A DNA stretch of 64,000 nucleotides from Asterella californica (Eukaryota; Streptophyta; Marchantiopsida; Marchantiales; Aytoniaceae). This document shows positions 11,690 to 24,170 of this stretch, piece after piece; the first letter of the stretch is position 1; every line of letters begins with the position of its first letter. The stretch spans positions 558,001 to 622,000 of the forward strand of contig JAYKYS010000022.1 in the NCBI GenBank assembly GCA_036924285.1. Direction: 5' to 3'. A model generated the notes under the pieces. That model saw only the letters and a program-made list of their open reading frames with translations, was not told where the DNA came from and did not search any database. Made by a program: the position numbers and the translations under genes.

Positions 11690-13150
11690 TGGACACAAAC
11701 GTTCAGCTAAATCTAACGATGTCTATTTTCGGGTTTAATCCTACGGATGATTCATGTTTGATTACGAGTGAAACCTCAAGTTTAATCAACTTATAGAAAT
11801 CAATCAGACATATATCCAACGGTTGACAACTAATCAAGGAAGGCTGTGTGTTCTGAATCATATGTTCTATCTTACGGCTGAGATGTGAGTGAATCTTACG
11901 ACTTTGAATCTCGAGCTTAGTTACCTTATCTTCTCGGACACAATCAATTACGGCGATCACGTATACTCGTATCCAACTGTTGACTATTACTCAAGTACGG
12001 CTGTTAGATAATCAATCATCTACTTGTATCCGACAGCTGAAATATAATCTGAATCCTACTGCTCCGAATATCGGCAATGATGCTGAGCTTAAAACCTTAG
12101 GTTGAAATCAATGTATGCAAATCATTCACTCATATCCAACGGATATGAAAATCAATCAGAAAACATTGTTTGCTTATGTATCATCTACCTCTATTCTACG
12201 GTTGAGATATAAAGTGCTGTGAATCCTACAGCTATGAATCTCGGACTATGTTCTCAGGCTTATCTTCTAGGGGGCAATCGACGACGTCGATCATCCATAC
12301 TCATATCCAACAGCTGGCAATTACTCAACTGAGCTGTTTGATAATCAATCATCTACCTGTATTCGACACTGAAATATAAGAAAGCTAAAGTCCTACGACT
12401 CAGAATCTTGGGCTTGATTTCGGGCTTAGAGTCTTAGGTAGAAATCAACGTATGCAAATAATTCAGACTTTATCCAACGGCAGAAAATTAATCAGATAAC
12501 GTTGTTTGCTCATGTATCACCTACCTCTATCCTAAGGCTGAGATGGAAAATGCTGTGAATCTTACGACTCTGAATCTCAAGCTATATTTTCAGACTTACT
12601 TTGTCGGAGGACAATCATCCATACTCGTATTCAGTGGCTGACTAAAGTAAGGCTGTTTGATAATCAGTCATTTATCTACATCCGACGGCTGAAATATATT
12701 AAAGCTTAAATCCTACGGCTCAGAATTTTAGGCTTGATTTCGGATTTGGAATCTTAGGTAGAAATCATTGTATGCAAATCATTCGGACTTATATCCAACG
12801 GCTGAAAATGAATCAAGTAAAGCTGTGTGCTCATGTATCATCTAAATCTATCTTACGGTTGAGATGTAAAGTTTTGTGATCTTACGGCTTAGAATCTCAA
12901 ACTATGTTGTTGAGCTTATCTTCTCGAGGACAATCAACAGTGGTGATCATGCATATTTGTATGGCTGACAATTACTCAACTAAGGCTGTTTGATAATCAA
13001 TCATCTATCTATCGTCGACGGTTGAAATAGAAAAAAGCTTGAATCCTACGGCTTAGATTCTCGGTCTTCATTTCAGGCTTACAACCTCAAGTTAAAATCA
13101 ACTTATACAAATAATTCGGACTTGAATCCAACAGCAGACAATAAAGGAAA
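11690..13150. repeat. Degenerate tandem array of about 165-bp monomers in alternating dimers
   Basis: A landmark resembling TCATCTACCT recurs at 11858, 12016, 12181, 12349, 12517, 12668, 12838 and 13001, giving spacings of 158, 165, 168, 168, 151, 170 and 163 bp. One more degraded unit starts near 11690. Monomers alternate: one type has a GATAATCA lead-in (gata at 12007, 12340, 12659 and 12992; spacing 333, 319, 333), the other has a GTATCA/CTCTAT lead-in. Each monomer also carries an AATCCTACGGCT-like and an ATCCAACGGCTGA-like block. The two monomer types are clearly related. This is the structure of a dimeric satellite, old enough to have diverged. Monomer length is in the range common for plant satellites; a centromeric role is not implied by this short array. 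Confidence 0.85.
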
Positions 13151-13187
13151 AAAGGTTGTTTGATAAATTTTTGTAGAGTGTATACAA

Positions 13188-13294
13188 ACTCTATCTATAT
13201 TACAGGCAATGTATAACCATTACAAATTTTCATTATTATAACTCTATCTATATTACAGGTAATGGTATAACCATTACAAATTTTCATTATTATT
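13188..13294. repeat. Tandem duplication, two units of about 53 bp
   Basis: The block starting ACTCTATCTATATTACAGG is present at 13188 and again at 13241 with one or two differences. It lies just after the ~165-bp array and looks like an independent local duplication. Confidence 0.8.
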
Positions 13295-14427
13295 ACACAC
13301 TTGTGCCGAAGCTTTTCGACGTTATGCTCTGTTCTAGCACTTAAGAGGTCAGCACTCATCAACTAATCATACCACATCGTTCATATAATCTGCATACTTG
13401 TCTCCACCTGAGATGGTAACATCCAAATAGAAGTCTAGTAAAGTCATCAACTCGATTCTATCATGATACTTGTTTAGGATGCCCTGATCTTCCAGATGCA
13501 GACTACTATCTGAGAATGTGTTGTTTACTCGTTCTTCAAACTTATCTCGGAATGCCCTCTTCTGTGTCGTCGCACCTCTGCCTTATGAAAGTCCTTGTAC
13601 TCTGGTATACAAGCTAAAAAATTGAGATGATCATTCTATGCGTCTGTTTGAAGCCGCATCTTGTGTGTAACATTGTTCGAGCTCGTATTGAGCATCATTT
13701 TTCAACAAAAACAACCATTTTAACTAATGGTGGTAGCTCACACGACACATATAACATGTACCTCTCTACTTTATTATTATCAATAAACAACCAAGGTGCA
13801 ATACATGCTCGCAAGTTCTTGTAAGATATCCCTAATAGATCCAATGTGTAGTTGACACATGACACAAAGAGAGCCGCTTCAAAGTAGGTTTGATATGTCT
13901 AGAGTACTTCTTGCTTCAAGAGGTCAAGGATTCTAGTGTCGATTATGCTCAAAAAATTTCTGCTCTAGGTGATACTCTTCTCGTTCAATCATCATTTGTC
14001 GTCATTCCTTGTACATAACGACTTTGTAGCCATTCAGGTCGCTCAATCGTCCAATATCTTCGCCGTTCGTTCTCTTCAAGTTCTTGATGAAATCTTGCTC
14101 TCGTTGTAAAGTTTGTCTTGCTTGTCCTTCAGAGCCTCGAACACTTGCTCTAAAATTACATTCGAAGGACCATTGCCGAATTGTTGTCATATGACATCTA
14201 TCCATTGATAACCTAGGTCTATGCTAATGACAAAAGAGAGTGGAACTGTAACAAAGCACAAAAGAACCAAAATCCACATAAGCAAATACTGCACAACATA
14301 AATACATACAAGCAAAAACAACATATGATGATTGCACACAACCGCTATCGATGGACATGCAGTGACGTGAGGAACTAGTGAAAAGAACCTCGAGAAGACA
14401 TAGCAACGTTATGCGAAGCAAGTAAAC
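13295..14427. other. Probable degraded retroelement DNA upstream of the chromointegrase remnant
   Basis: No intact ORF with a recognisable domain is seen. The position just upstream of an in-phase integrase tail suggests decayed pol sequence, but I could not align any part of it. A minus-strand ORF at 14002-14205 is rich in charged residues and not recognisable. Confidence 0.3.
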
Positions 14428-14880
14428 AAGTATCGGCCACAAGTGAAGTTTCAAGTGAGCGAAGAAGTACGGTTAAGTATGAAGAACTTCACCTTTCTGG
14501 AGAGAATATCGATGAAGTTCCCATCAAAGTTTGCATGATCTTTTGTCATTGTTAAGAATCCGCACAAAGATATCTATACTTAAGATCTTCCTCTTGAGTG
14601 GTAGTTGCATCCGACCTTCCATGTTTCTTTATTAAAGATATACTTCAAGGATGATTTGCGATAGGAGTGCAAACAAATTCTCAGGCCTCAACCTGATGTC
14701 GTGCAAAGCGAAGCAGAATATGAGGTGGAGATCATTTTATGATCGCGGTGTAAATCTAACCGAACGGAGTACTTGATCAAATGGTATGGTTACCATTTGA
14801 AGGAAGCAACTTGGGTGCCAGAGGAAGATCTGAAACATACGCGAAGTATTGGACCTCTTCAAACGGCAATAAGGACAACA
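14428..14880 (+). pseudogene. Ty3/gypsy chromovirus integrase C-terminus with chromodomain, decayed
   Basis: One reading frame from 14428 shows the typical end of a chromoviral integrase: KYRPQVKFQVSEEVRLSMKN, then HPTFHVSLLK, then PQPDVVQSEAEYEVE and the chromodomain core EYLIKWYGYHLKEATWVPEE. The aromatic and acidic positions of the chromodomain (Y, W, W, E-E) are conserved. Five in-frame stops (TGA, TAA, TAG, TAG, TGA) interrupt it, yet no frameshift is needed across about 450 bp. Each stop could come from a single C-to-T or G-to-A change, which suits decay of a methylated transposon; that cause is inferred. No matching LTR pair was delimited. In intact elements this protein inserts cDNA into chromatin recognised by the chromodomain. 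Confidence 0.85.
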
Positions 14881-15949
14881 AGGGCGTTAGCAAGATGAAG
14901 ATATCTTCTTCCAGCGAGGAGTGAAAAGAATGACAAATCATACGAGTACCAACTTGAGGTGATTTGGACCGATGGACTTTATAACTTTGACTTATATTTT
15001 GTGGAAATAAAGAATTTATCTCTTCAAAATTATCTAAGTGTATTGGTAGAGCATGACTATGGCTACATCTGATCATATGCCTAGGATGTTGTCAAGAGGA
15101 GGAACGAAGCACACTCAAAGAAAGCGAGCTGGTTTGGATAAGCATCTGAATCAAGACTAAATCTTGAAGTCAAGACTTGTGTTTGTCTTACCGTTGACAA
15201 AGCAAGTATGATTTTTTATACTTTTCTTGGGGCTTGAGTCATCTTAGGTTGCGATTTTCTAACTGCAAGGTAAAATTAGTTGCATGTCTAAGTCAAATCA
15301 AGTTACGATCAGAAATTGAGCTTCGGGAGATCTAGTAAGTAGGTGTGAATACTTATAAGTTAGCAAGTTAGAGTCTTAAGTAGAATGTTTAGAAATTGTC
15401 AACTAGTTTTGCTTAGAGTTGGTCAAAAAGGTTAGGCTATCTCGAGACTAGCTAGAATTTTCTAAGTGTTCTAGCAACGACTTAAGACTCAAGCCAAGAA
15501 GAGAATTACGGGTCAACTAACAAAATGCAATTTTGGTGCCAAGGGATTGGCTGCTCATTTTGAACTTGGCGTTAACTTAAAGATCATTGTTGACAAGGAC
15601 ATCAACCTCCAAAGTGAGGATGAATGTCGTGACCTTCACTCTCAAGATCGGACGCAGATACGAACAACATAACCTTAGTGGACTTGCGCTAAGTTGTGAA
15701 TGTTGCAAGTGGGATATAACGGCTTGGCTGAGAAGTCAGGAACAAGAGAAACCTAAGTGGTTCTCTAAACCAAGGTTGAAATATTGGACTTGGACGCGGA
15801 AGCCTATCTCAAGAGGACCTCAGACGAACGATGACTTAAGGACGTAAGTCTAGAAACGGACCGAAACATAAGATCGAAACATAAGTCTAAGACGTGGATC
15901 TGAGACGGTCAGATCAAGACATGGGTCTCGCACAGATGAACTCATGTTG

Positions 15950-16140
15950 GACGTTGGTCCGAACCACAAGGTCCAAGTTTGGCGTTGGACCACGGTTCTT
16001 CAGAAAAATCCTAAGTGTTGGAGCTCTAACGACGTTTTGGATTGTGGACGAAGCTCCACGTAAGATCTCGAAGTGAATAAGATATCATTGGAAAGGTCTC
16101 GGCGAGAGCTTTCTAGTGATATGCAGAACTCCTCGAACTG
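15950..16140. repeat. Dispersed repeat, copy 1 (mate at 45.85 kb)
   Basis: The block with GGTTCTTCAGAAAAATCC, then TAAGTGTTGGAGCTC and AACGACGTTTT, matches 45838-45960 in the same orientation with scattered changes. Its place about 1 kb downstream of the chromointegrase remnant suggests LTR or 3' UTR sequence of that element family, but element ends were not identified. Confidence 0.6.
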
Positions 16141-17359
16141 ACATTTAGAGCTGAGAATTATGATCGATCTCGTGATCGAATTGTGATATAATTTTCAAGG
16201 ACCAAGGAGGAGGGTGAGACCACCGATCCGTAGAAGTATATATGAGGGGGCTTGATGCCTAGGTGGGCCAAGATGAGCCACCCGTCCTCAGGGTTCGGCG
16301 GGCAGACTCTAAGAGCATGATGTGATCGTTGGACCAGTACCAAGATGCGTTCTGATCTAGACTTGGACGTCTGGACTTAGGAACGATCTAAAGGATGGGT
16401 AAGACTAGAGAACGAGACGTCGGATTAGATCACTATTCAAGAGCCTGGACCCAAATGGACATAATGGACGATTGGACCACTATGTGTGTTGGACCTTCAA
16501 TTTTTTGGAAAGTTCACCTCAAGTCATGTTGTGACTTGTTCATGTTTTTGAGACCGACTAACCACATCTAGGTCGGGACTTAAAGAATCATGAACTTGAG
16601 AGTTAGGGAGACGGTCTGACTCCATTCCAAATCAAACAGAGTTAAGATAAGTGGTGCATGAACGCTAACAAGTGATTGTGATTTGCAGATTAGCATTATG
16701 AGTTTCATGATCTACTATTCCGCTGACACAACAAGGCGATAGGTGCATGAAATGAACCCACCTCTACGACCTTGTGCATCGGTAGAAAGAATTCTGTACT
16801 CTGTAGTTATGGTATTCATCAAGAAATGAAGAGAAGCGGCAAACATATATGTCTCTTGGATTGCTAAGACCTTAGGTTGGTGCTTATGGAGAAATACATG
16901 AACAACATATTTGTGGTGTCTTCACTAATCCTCCCACACTCCAAGACGGAAGAATAATTGAAGAAGGTAGGACCGAATACCTCTTGAGCCCTTCATATAG
17001 CAGTGGAGGCTGAGGGGTCTCTGATTGGATGAAGAGTAGTATTAAATCCTCAATCGAGCGCTGGTGTAGTGAGCCTGACCCACTTACCTAATGACATGGA
17101 GCCTATCATCCATGTTCTGGATGCTCCTCTACAACATTGTAGTGTCGCAGGATTACTCCTTTTGCCCATTTAGTATACAAGATATCGTTCTCACAGAGGA
17201 TTTGCACAAGTAACGCTGCTCTAAGTTCTAAGATCTACTCAAACACACAAACACACGGGTTTTGCCTAGAAATCTCGTCTTCTCACAAAACCACGCGTCT
17301 TCCAGACACGCCAAAAGGTGCTCTGGACCTAAACAAACAACTACTAACTAAAATATCAC
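16141..17359. other. Gene-free stretch between repeats
   Basis: Only short ORFs without family resemblance. Phrases rich in GGACC/GGACG recur up to about 16500, similar to the preceding block, so this is probably degraded retroelement DNA. Confidence 0.35.
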
Positions 17360-20300
17360 ACAACTATTCACAGAGAAGCTCGGGAAGACGCTCTTCCTGC
17401 TTCCAGGTCGCTTCTTCCGGTCTTCTCAATACCGTCTTTCCGAAGCAATTCTCGGCTTTTGGGGGTTCCACTCGGCTTCTCACACCTCCAGAAGACTGTT
17501 TCTGCTTCGTAGAAGTCGACTAGCAACGGCTGTTACACCTTACTCTCTCTCACATTCCAACGGGTTAGATTAATCACAGGGTGTATGCCCCTGTAGCCTT
17601 CCCAGGCTTCTGTCTACGGAAAATCCTGCAGCACTACAACGACATTCACCTTCGCGGAAGCTCAATAGAAGTCTCGGAAGCTCACTAGAAGAAAGTAAGA
17701 AGATGGGAGAAGATTAATAACTTGTTTGTATAACTGAAGAAGCGTTGTTATTTAAGATTACGGCTTCCTTAGAAGGAAAATGATCTTATGATCTGTTTGT
17801 AATAATAAGTTGACTTCTTCGGAAGACACCGTCTTCCGGGAAGCGTCTTCGCGGTGATGTCTACGGAAGACGGCGGAAGACATGTATCTTCCGGAAGACG
17901 GCAACCGTGGAAGCTTAACCACGTCAGAAGTAGGTGCACCTACCAAATAGCACCGAACAGGTTAGGTAAGTCGGGAGGGTCGAAACCCCTAAACTGCAGG
18001 GAAGATGCACAGGAAGCGCATTAGCACATTTCAGCTTCCCGCAGCAAAAGTGCTTCTTGGTTGAGAAGATCGATTCGAGAGTGAGCTTTGAGTGAGGAGG
18101 CAGCGAGGTGAAATTGAGTGAGGTTAGGATCGATTAGAAGCTAGAAGGAAGGCGAGGTCGAATTGCTGAAGCGCAGGAAGCATATTGAGCTGAAGGCGTT
18201 TCCTGTGAACTCCCGGAAGAAGACAACTCGGGAAGCAGACAGAAGATAGTAGAGGTTCTTCCCATGTTCTTTTTCCTTCCCACTGCTTCTCGCCTTTGTT
18301 TGGTATCCCCCGCGCTTCCCCGGTGATTTGCAGACAACCTGATTGATCAATTCCTCCATCCCTATTTTCCTATTGTGACATTGGGCGCGGAAGGCACTTC
18401 CCAAATTTTGTCAGACATCTTCTTGCTTCATTCCGACTTCAATTCGAGCTTCTCTACCCCTAGCCCTCAAATTGGAGATCCCAGCTATCAATTTCCCTAC
18501 CCCACCATCCCTCTACCCCCAAAACCGTGAACAAAAGACGCTTCGGAAGATTGGAACATCTTCAGAAGACGCTTCTGACACCTGACTGTCTTCAGAAGTC
18601 GACTATACACAATTCGTATCAAGAGTGGGTTTACTTTGGTTTGGTGTTAAGAGAGGCTTGGTACGAATTCCGAGTGGCTTGGTGAGTTGCTTTGTTATTT
18701 CGAGAAGTTGGAAGTCGGGAACTAGGTCTGTGCCTCCCGGTCTTCCAAGCTTCTCAAATCCACATCTTCCTAGAGAGACTAGAAGACTAGAAGGGCTGGC
18801 AAAATGCGCGAGAAGACGTGAGGGTCCATTTCGGGTCTCTTCTGTCCGACCCCTAGCAGCCCATTCCTTCTTCTTCCCAAACTTAGGAGAGAGCCGTGAG
18901 AAGTCTTGCTGGCAGAATCTGGAGAGAATGGTCGAGGGTCATGTCTTCCCACCGAGCAGCAAATTTCTTCTGAGTGTGTATGAGAGGTGAGAAGTTAGAA
19001 GAACAGAGTGCAAATGTCTTGAGTCTATTGTGAGAATAGATTGCGCGTAGGAAGAAGAAGACAGGTGAGACCAATGAAGGGAAGCCTTACTTCGGAAGGT
19101 CTTCCGAGAAAGACATTAAATCGGAAGCTGTCCCGGGGTTCTTCCCAGAGGTCACTGTCACCGCAGGAGCCGCGATCATCTTCTGGAACTTGTTCATACG
19201 CTTTGCTTCTCGCACATTTTCCATCTTCTGATAGGAAGTAGGATGTAATGCAAGGTGGGTTGTCTTCTTGGTAATCCATTCGAGGCCTTGCTTTGTTAGG
19301 ATTGTTTAGATATAGCTCGGAAGACAAGAGCTATCTAGGAAGCACTGTTAGAATCCCGGAAGATGGAGTAGCTATCTTATGGAAGACTAGTTTCGTCTTC
19401 TAAGAAGTAGAAGCTAGACTATGGACACTTGTGAAGGATTGAGCCTTCAGCTCACAGTAAGAACGTGTGGTTTAGTGCAACAGATCTTCCAGTATGTCGA
19501 TGCATCCTCGAGGGTGGTGTTACCGGCAGCAGAGTTGGCCGAGGCCACACCCTTTCTCAAAGAGTTGGGTCTCGACTTCTTCCTGTGGGATTGGAACCTC
19601 GCCGACCAGGGACTTCTGGAGGAGGTTTAGGCAGCATTACCACCTCGCAACCGTGTACCTACGAAGGCAGGAGTAGCTCGAGGAAGACCATCTTCCTGGA
19701 CTGAAGATTGGTGGCGCAGGGCCTTCCACAGATCAGAATCCGAGGACCGAGGTTATTAGCTCAAGAAGAAGATCTTACCCAAGATCGTGAGTGAGTGGCA
19801 TGTGCCTGGAAGCACAACTTGTCTCTTCATGGAGGACAGGCAGGGTAGGAACGGATGGAAGATCGAATCTTACCGGGAGCCGAAGAAACGACTTTTGGCG
19901 AAGCTGTTTCTGCATCTCGTTCCCAAGGGGAAAGCGCAGAAGACGAGGTACCTTGGAGATCAGGACGTGAAGTTCCTGGAAGCAGTGTGCGCGGAAGGAG
20001 TGCTTGTCAACTGGGGCTCATTCTTCCACATATATGTACAGACGGAGCTAGCGTACTTAGGTACCCCGGCGGGAGGACACTTGACACCTTTCCTATGTTA
20101 CTTGTACATAGCCATGGGGGATCTCACGGAAGGTCAGTTGGTGAAGTATGGGCCAACAGGGCAACATGAGGCGAAGGAAGAGACCTCGGAAGAAGACGAC
20201 CGAGCAGCAGTCGCAACTCCCCCTCCCACTCTGATGTCGCAGCTGAGGTCCGGCACTCATCAGAAGACGCTTCTGGTGAGGAAAGATGACTCCAGTGGGT

Positions 20301-22690
20301 CGGAAGACGCCACGCCTCCGAGAAAGATGGGTCCTAGAAGTGTACCTAGGAAGACCACCTCCCTCATTCATTCGGGATCGGAGTCTGACTCGCAGGAAGA
20401 GCCGCTGAGTACCCGACTTGAGCAGAAGACCGCTTCTACCACACCAGGGAGTCTTCCGAAGACTCCAGAAGATAAAAGATGGATGGATACTCCTACTGCG
20501 ATGCGAGGAAGCGTAGTAAAGAGGACCGCTTCTACCATGGGGAGAGATCTTCCACCCCGGAAGATGAGAAGAGTAGCTTCTTCCCGTGTGCAGAAGCTGA
20601 AGACCATAGTGATGGAAGAGGCATCCTTGTCTCTGGAAGACAAGGTAGAGACCTCCGACCGAGTAGTGGAGATGAGTCTGTCTTCCGTAGGAAGACGACT
20701 GGAGGAGTTCAGTGTCTTCTTCCGATCCGAGATCCAGCCATCTATGGAGTTGTTGGAGAAGAGAGCGAAGGCTTAGGAGAAGCCCTTACAGCCTGGATTT
20801 GGTCTGTGCACCCTGATGCGTCAGGAAGAAGACCAGAAGAAGGCAGAAGCGCTGGAAGCTAGTCTCCGCACCACGGAGAAGCTCGCAGTGAAGTACAAGG
20901 CGGAAGCAGCCGCTTCTGCCAAGGAGCTGGTGCAGCTTCGGAAGCGCAACCAGGAGTTGCAGGCACGCTTGCACCAGCGCAATCAGGAGGTTCTCCGAGT
21001 GCGGGAGAAGATCACCGCCCTCGCAGAGGAGAAGACGACATGGAAGATGCAGCGGGAAGCCGCAGAAGCGCGAGTTGCAGCTGAGAAGATGCAGCGGGAA
21101 GCAGCGGAAGCTCGTGCGCAGGAGATGCTAGCACAGTCGGTGGAAGCGCTTCGGAAGAAGTTCAACTTCACCGCGGGTAGGAAGTTGCTTACCTTGGCTA
21201 GAGAGTGGAACGATGAGTCCAAGGCGATGTTGGTAGAGTGCAAGGAGAGCATGTTCAGGTATTTGGATTGACAGATAGAGGGAGTGAAGACACTCTATGA
21301 TCTTTTCTTGATTCTACCACCTGCAACTGCATCTTCCCAAGCTCCAGCACCATCGACTGGATCCGAATTGGAGAAGGAGGAGTTCGACCTCGCTGTGCAC
21401 TTGGTAGTGACAGCGTTGGAAGCCGAGAAGACTCCGGAAGAAGCCCCGGAAGACAAGATGTCTTCTGGAAGACAAGAAGAAGAACCATCTTCCCAGGTAT
21501 TCCGCATGGAGGAAGCGACTTCCCTGGACCCTTATGAGGTCACCATGGTCCCTAGTACCGAACTAATGCTCCAGAAGAGCGAGGAAGCACCAGTCGACTC
21601 TGCTTCCCAGAAGACGCTTCCGTCTTCCGAAGCAGAAGTAGAATCAGAAGCCGAAGCCGAAGCCGAGGAAGAAGCAGCGGCAGTGACAGTAGGGTCAGCG
21701 AAGAACGATGAGGAGGAGGCCACATCAGTGTTACCCGAGGTGTTCGCAGGGCTTTCTAGCTTATCAGAAGCCGCGTTAGGAGCTCCGATAGGAGCAGATC
21801 AGGTAGAAGTTACCTCCGAGCAATCAGGATAGATAGTAAACACAACCGACGTTGACATTTTTCAAATTTAGTAGGACCGAACATGTTATCTTAGGGGTGG
21901 CAGTTTTTCAGTGTAAAATTAGTCAGGATACCATGTGGCAGCATAGGTAGCATAGGAACAGCAAAGTGGAGGGCTAAACCAGGAAAGGGAAATGGCTTGC
22001 ATGTGGAGCGGCAGCCTTCTGACAGCACCCATCTCTCTCTGATGGTCGTCTCCTCTGTTTTTCTCGTGGTAGAAGACATAAGTAGGATCGAAACGTAGGA
22101 ATTCGGGCTGCAGCTGCTGCACACACATTTTACGATGCAGACAGTTACACACACACTACACCCGATATTAGAGACATACGAATAGACTAGGATTATACCG
22201 GAGGGGTTTGCATGCTCTTTACCAGCAGTGGTTCGAAGATGTAGATAGAGGTAGTGGACAGTTTAGGAATAGAGAACGGCATCCTCGTGCAATCCTGTTG
22301 GCTAGACTGTTGTGTCGAGGAGTAGGAGCAGACAGTAGAGAGAGTGAGCTTTCCAATGTCAATGTGACTTCTTCTCGGAGAATGGATTGCGGATTTGAGT
22401 GCAGAAGCTTTGTTCATGTCTTCTGGGTGGTGGGTTTTTTCTTGGATTCACTCCCGATTGTGCATGAGAAGCGTTCTTCTTGAGTGGCGGTGACTGTCAG
22501 TAGTTGTGGAATTGCAGCTTGGCTCGTCCAGTAGAGCACTTCGGATCTACGTACGGACGGTCTGATGGGTAAGGGATCCCAGAAGACAGAGTAGTCGGAG
22601 CAACGAAGAGAAGAAGAAAGAAGTCTTCTTCCCACCGCAGAAGACGACATCCTCAAGTAGAAGACGGTGCAACTGTACTCACGTTTGTTG
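17360..22690. mobile_element. Motif-saturated repeat tract, probable degraded retroelement
   Basis: The tract is packed with GGAAG, GAAGAC, CTTCCGG and GTCTTC words in both orientations, for example GGAAGACACCGTCTTCCGGG near 17821 and CTTCCGGAAGACGGC near 17889. The density persists through noncoding flanks and through the ORF at 19421-21832, so it is not only a codon effect. Sequence on either side lacks the motif. The long stop-interrupted ORF and the compositional break suggest a mobile element, but I found no terminal repeats, reverse transcriptase or transposase. Confidence 0.5.
19421..21832 (+). pseudogene. Long ORF of a repeat-encoded coiled-coil protein, interrupted by in-frame stops
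   Basis: Four open segments, 19421-19630, 19787-20776, 20816-21271 and 21284-21832, all lie in the same reading frame, and the gaps between them are also readable in that frame. Four stops, TAG near 19628, TAG near 19766, TAG at 20774 and TGA at 21269, break an otherwise unshifted frame of about 800 codons. The middle part starts with a globular-looking region (KFLEAVCAEGVLVNW), continues with a Ser/Pro/Glu-rich region, then a strong coiled coil (heptad-like REAAEAR repeats, 20816-21180), and ends in an acidic Ala/Glu tail. No catalytic domain is visible. It resembles, in style, lineage-specific repeat proteins of bryophytes; a gag-like or transposon-associated role is a guess. Confidence 0.55.
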
Positions 22691-23269
22691 TCTTCCTCCC
22701 CAAACTATTACAAGCAGGGATGGCTTGTTAGTCAAGATCCGGACTAGAAGCCTGTCGAAATCTTAATTTCTCCTTTTCATCTTGTTTTCTCTTGTTTGGA
22801 TTTTCCCTTGGATTTCTCCTGTAATTTGTGGGCACCACAAACATGGTCGTATCCATCGGGACAAGATTGTCTTCTGCTGAAGGAGGAGTAGAGAGCAACG
22901 CATATGGACTTGGTGCTACCTATGTGGCTGCAAGGTGAAGCACATGGTCAGCCACTTGACCTTTTCATGTCTGCTCTTGTAGTCCACTAGCCGAAGATGG
23001 AGAAGAAGGATGGTCTCGAGTCTTTGTGTCATCTTGGTATGGTTGACCATGCTCGGTGTGAGCTTCGTCAATAGCTGGGACAGAGTAACTGAGGTCAACA
23101 AAACAAATAGAAAACTGTAAAACCTGACCTCGAAATCGCGTACAAAGTTGTCAAGACAGATCCTTGCCTTTATCTCATAAGATCATTCCTCGAGCTAACG
23201 GGTAGGCAAGATTCCAAGTAGCTAGAAAGAGCCGTAATAAATGACCATGGACTGAAACATACCGTGTCA
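22691..23269. other. Gene-free stretch
   Basis: No ORF with family resemblance and no RNA gene seen. It separates the motif-rich tract from a dispersed repeat. Confidence 0.35.
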
Positions 23270-24170
23270 TAGGGAGAGTTTTCTCTGGAGAAGACGGCCC
23301 TCTTGTCTATGATTGATCATGAGAGTGACAAAAAGAAAAACGGATTGCTACCAATTTTCATAGCTCGAACACAATCACTTGTAGCCACCAAGGTCAATAA
23401 GTGCAAATAGGTCCTCCAAGACTCAAAAAAATTTATTCACACTTCAATTTTACAATCAATATCGTCTGCGATTGCAATCTTTTCTCCTCTCTGACTTGCA
23501 CGTCGTTCATTGAACTCTCTCCTTGATCTCTGACCCGTACATCGATTTACGTAAAAAACAACCCCTTGCTAAGTTACCCTTTAGCTAAGCTAGGGTCCTT
23601 TCCGTATACGACATCTACTTATCAAGTAGCCTCCTAGCTAAGTAAACCTCTTGCTTTAATAAAAGCAACCCCTGATAAGTTCTCCTCTAGCTAAGCTAAG
23701 GCCCTTAAGTCCTTATACAAATTTACTTATCAAGCAAACCTCTTGCTTTAATAAAAAAAATTCAAACTCTCGATGTCATCTTGATGTAACCTAGATTACG
23801 AGCTAAGTCATGATTTTACAACCTAAGCCAAAGCTACAAAACCATCCCACATGACTTACGGCCCTCTCATAGTTGAATCAAAGTATCTCTTAGCCTATAA
23901 TCTCGGACGCATGTGAAGGCTTAGACCAAGAAGTCAATGTTTAAGAAAGATATCGGTCGTCCACTCCTAGATGTGCAAGAAGTAGCCACACACCCAACAT
24001 AGATTCTTGACTACACACCCAACATAGACTCTTGGATGGGAGGTCAACATGTTGTGACAAGAAACAAAAACTATGAGGATTTGATTTGGAGACCTTGTCT
24101 TCCTAGGTGGGCGCCTCCTCAACTGAGATGGCTTCTGCTTTCGTTCAAAAGTGTAAATAATTAGATACAC
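23270..24170. repeat. Dispersed repeat, copy 1 (mate at 35.2-35.9 kb), LTR-like
   Basis: Long stretches match 35215-35925 in the same orientation: TTGTAGCCACCAA, CGATGTCATCTTGATG, ATGATTTTAC, GATATCGGTC and CACACACCCAACATAGA among others. The end of this copy (CTGAGATGGCTTCTGC ... TGTAAATAA) also resembles the end of the LTR at 37.7 kb, so it probably belongs to a related gypsy LTR family. Internal short duplications (the CTTGCTTTAATAAAA and CACACACCCAACATAGA blocks occur twice) are present. Confidence 0.65.

Noticed and set aside
11690..13150. CRISPR-like array
   Set aside because: The sequence is eukaryotic and the monomers are contiguous and diverged, without constant repeats separated by unique spacers.
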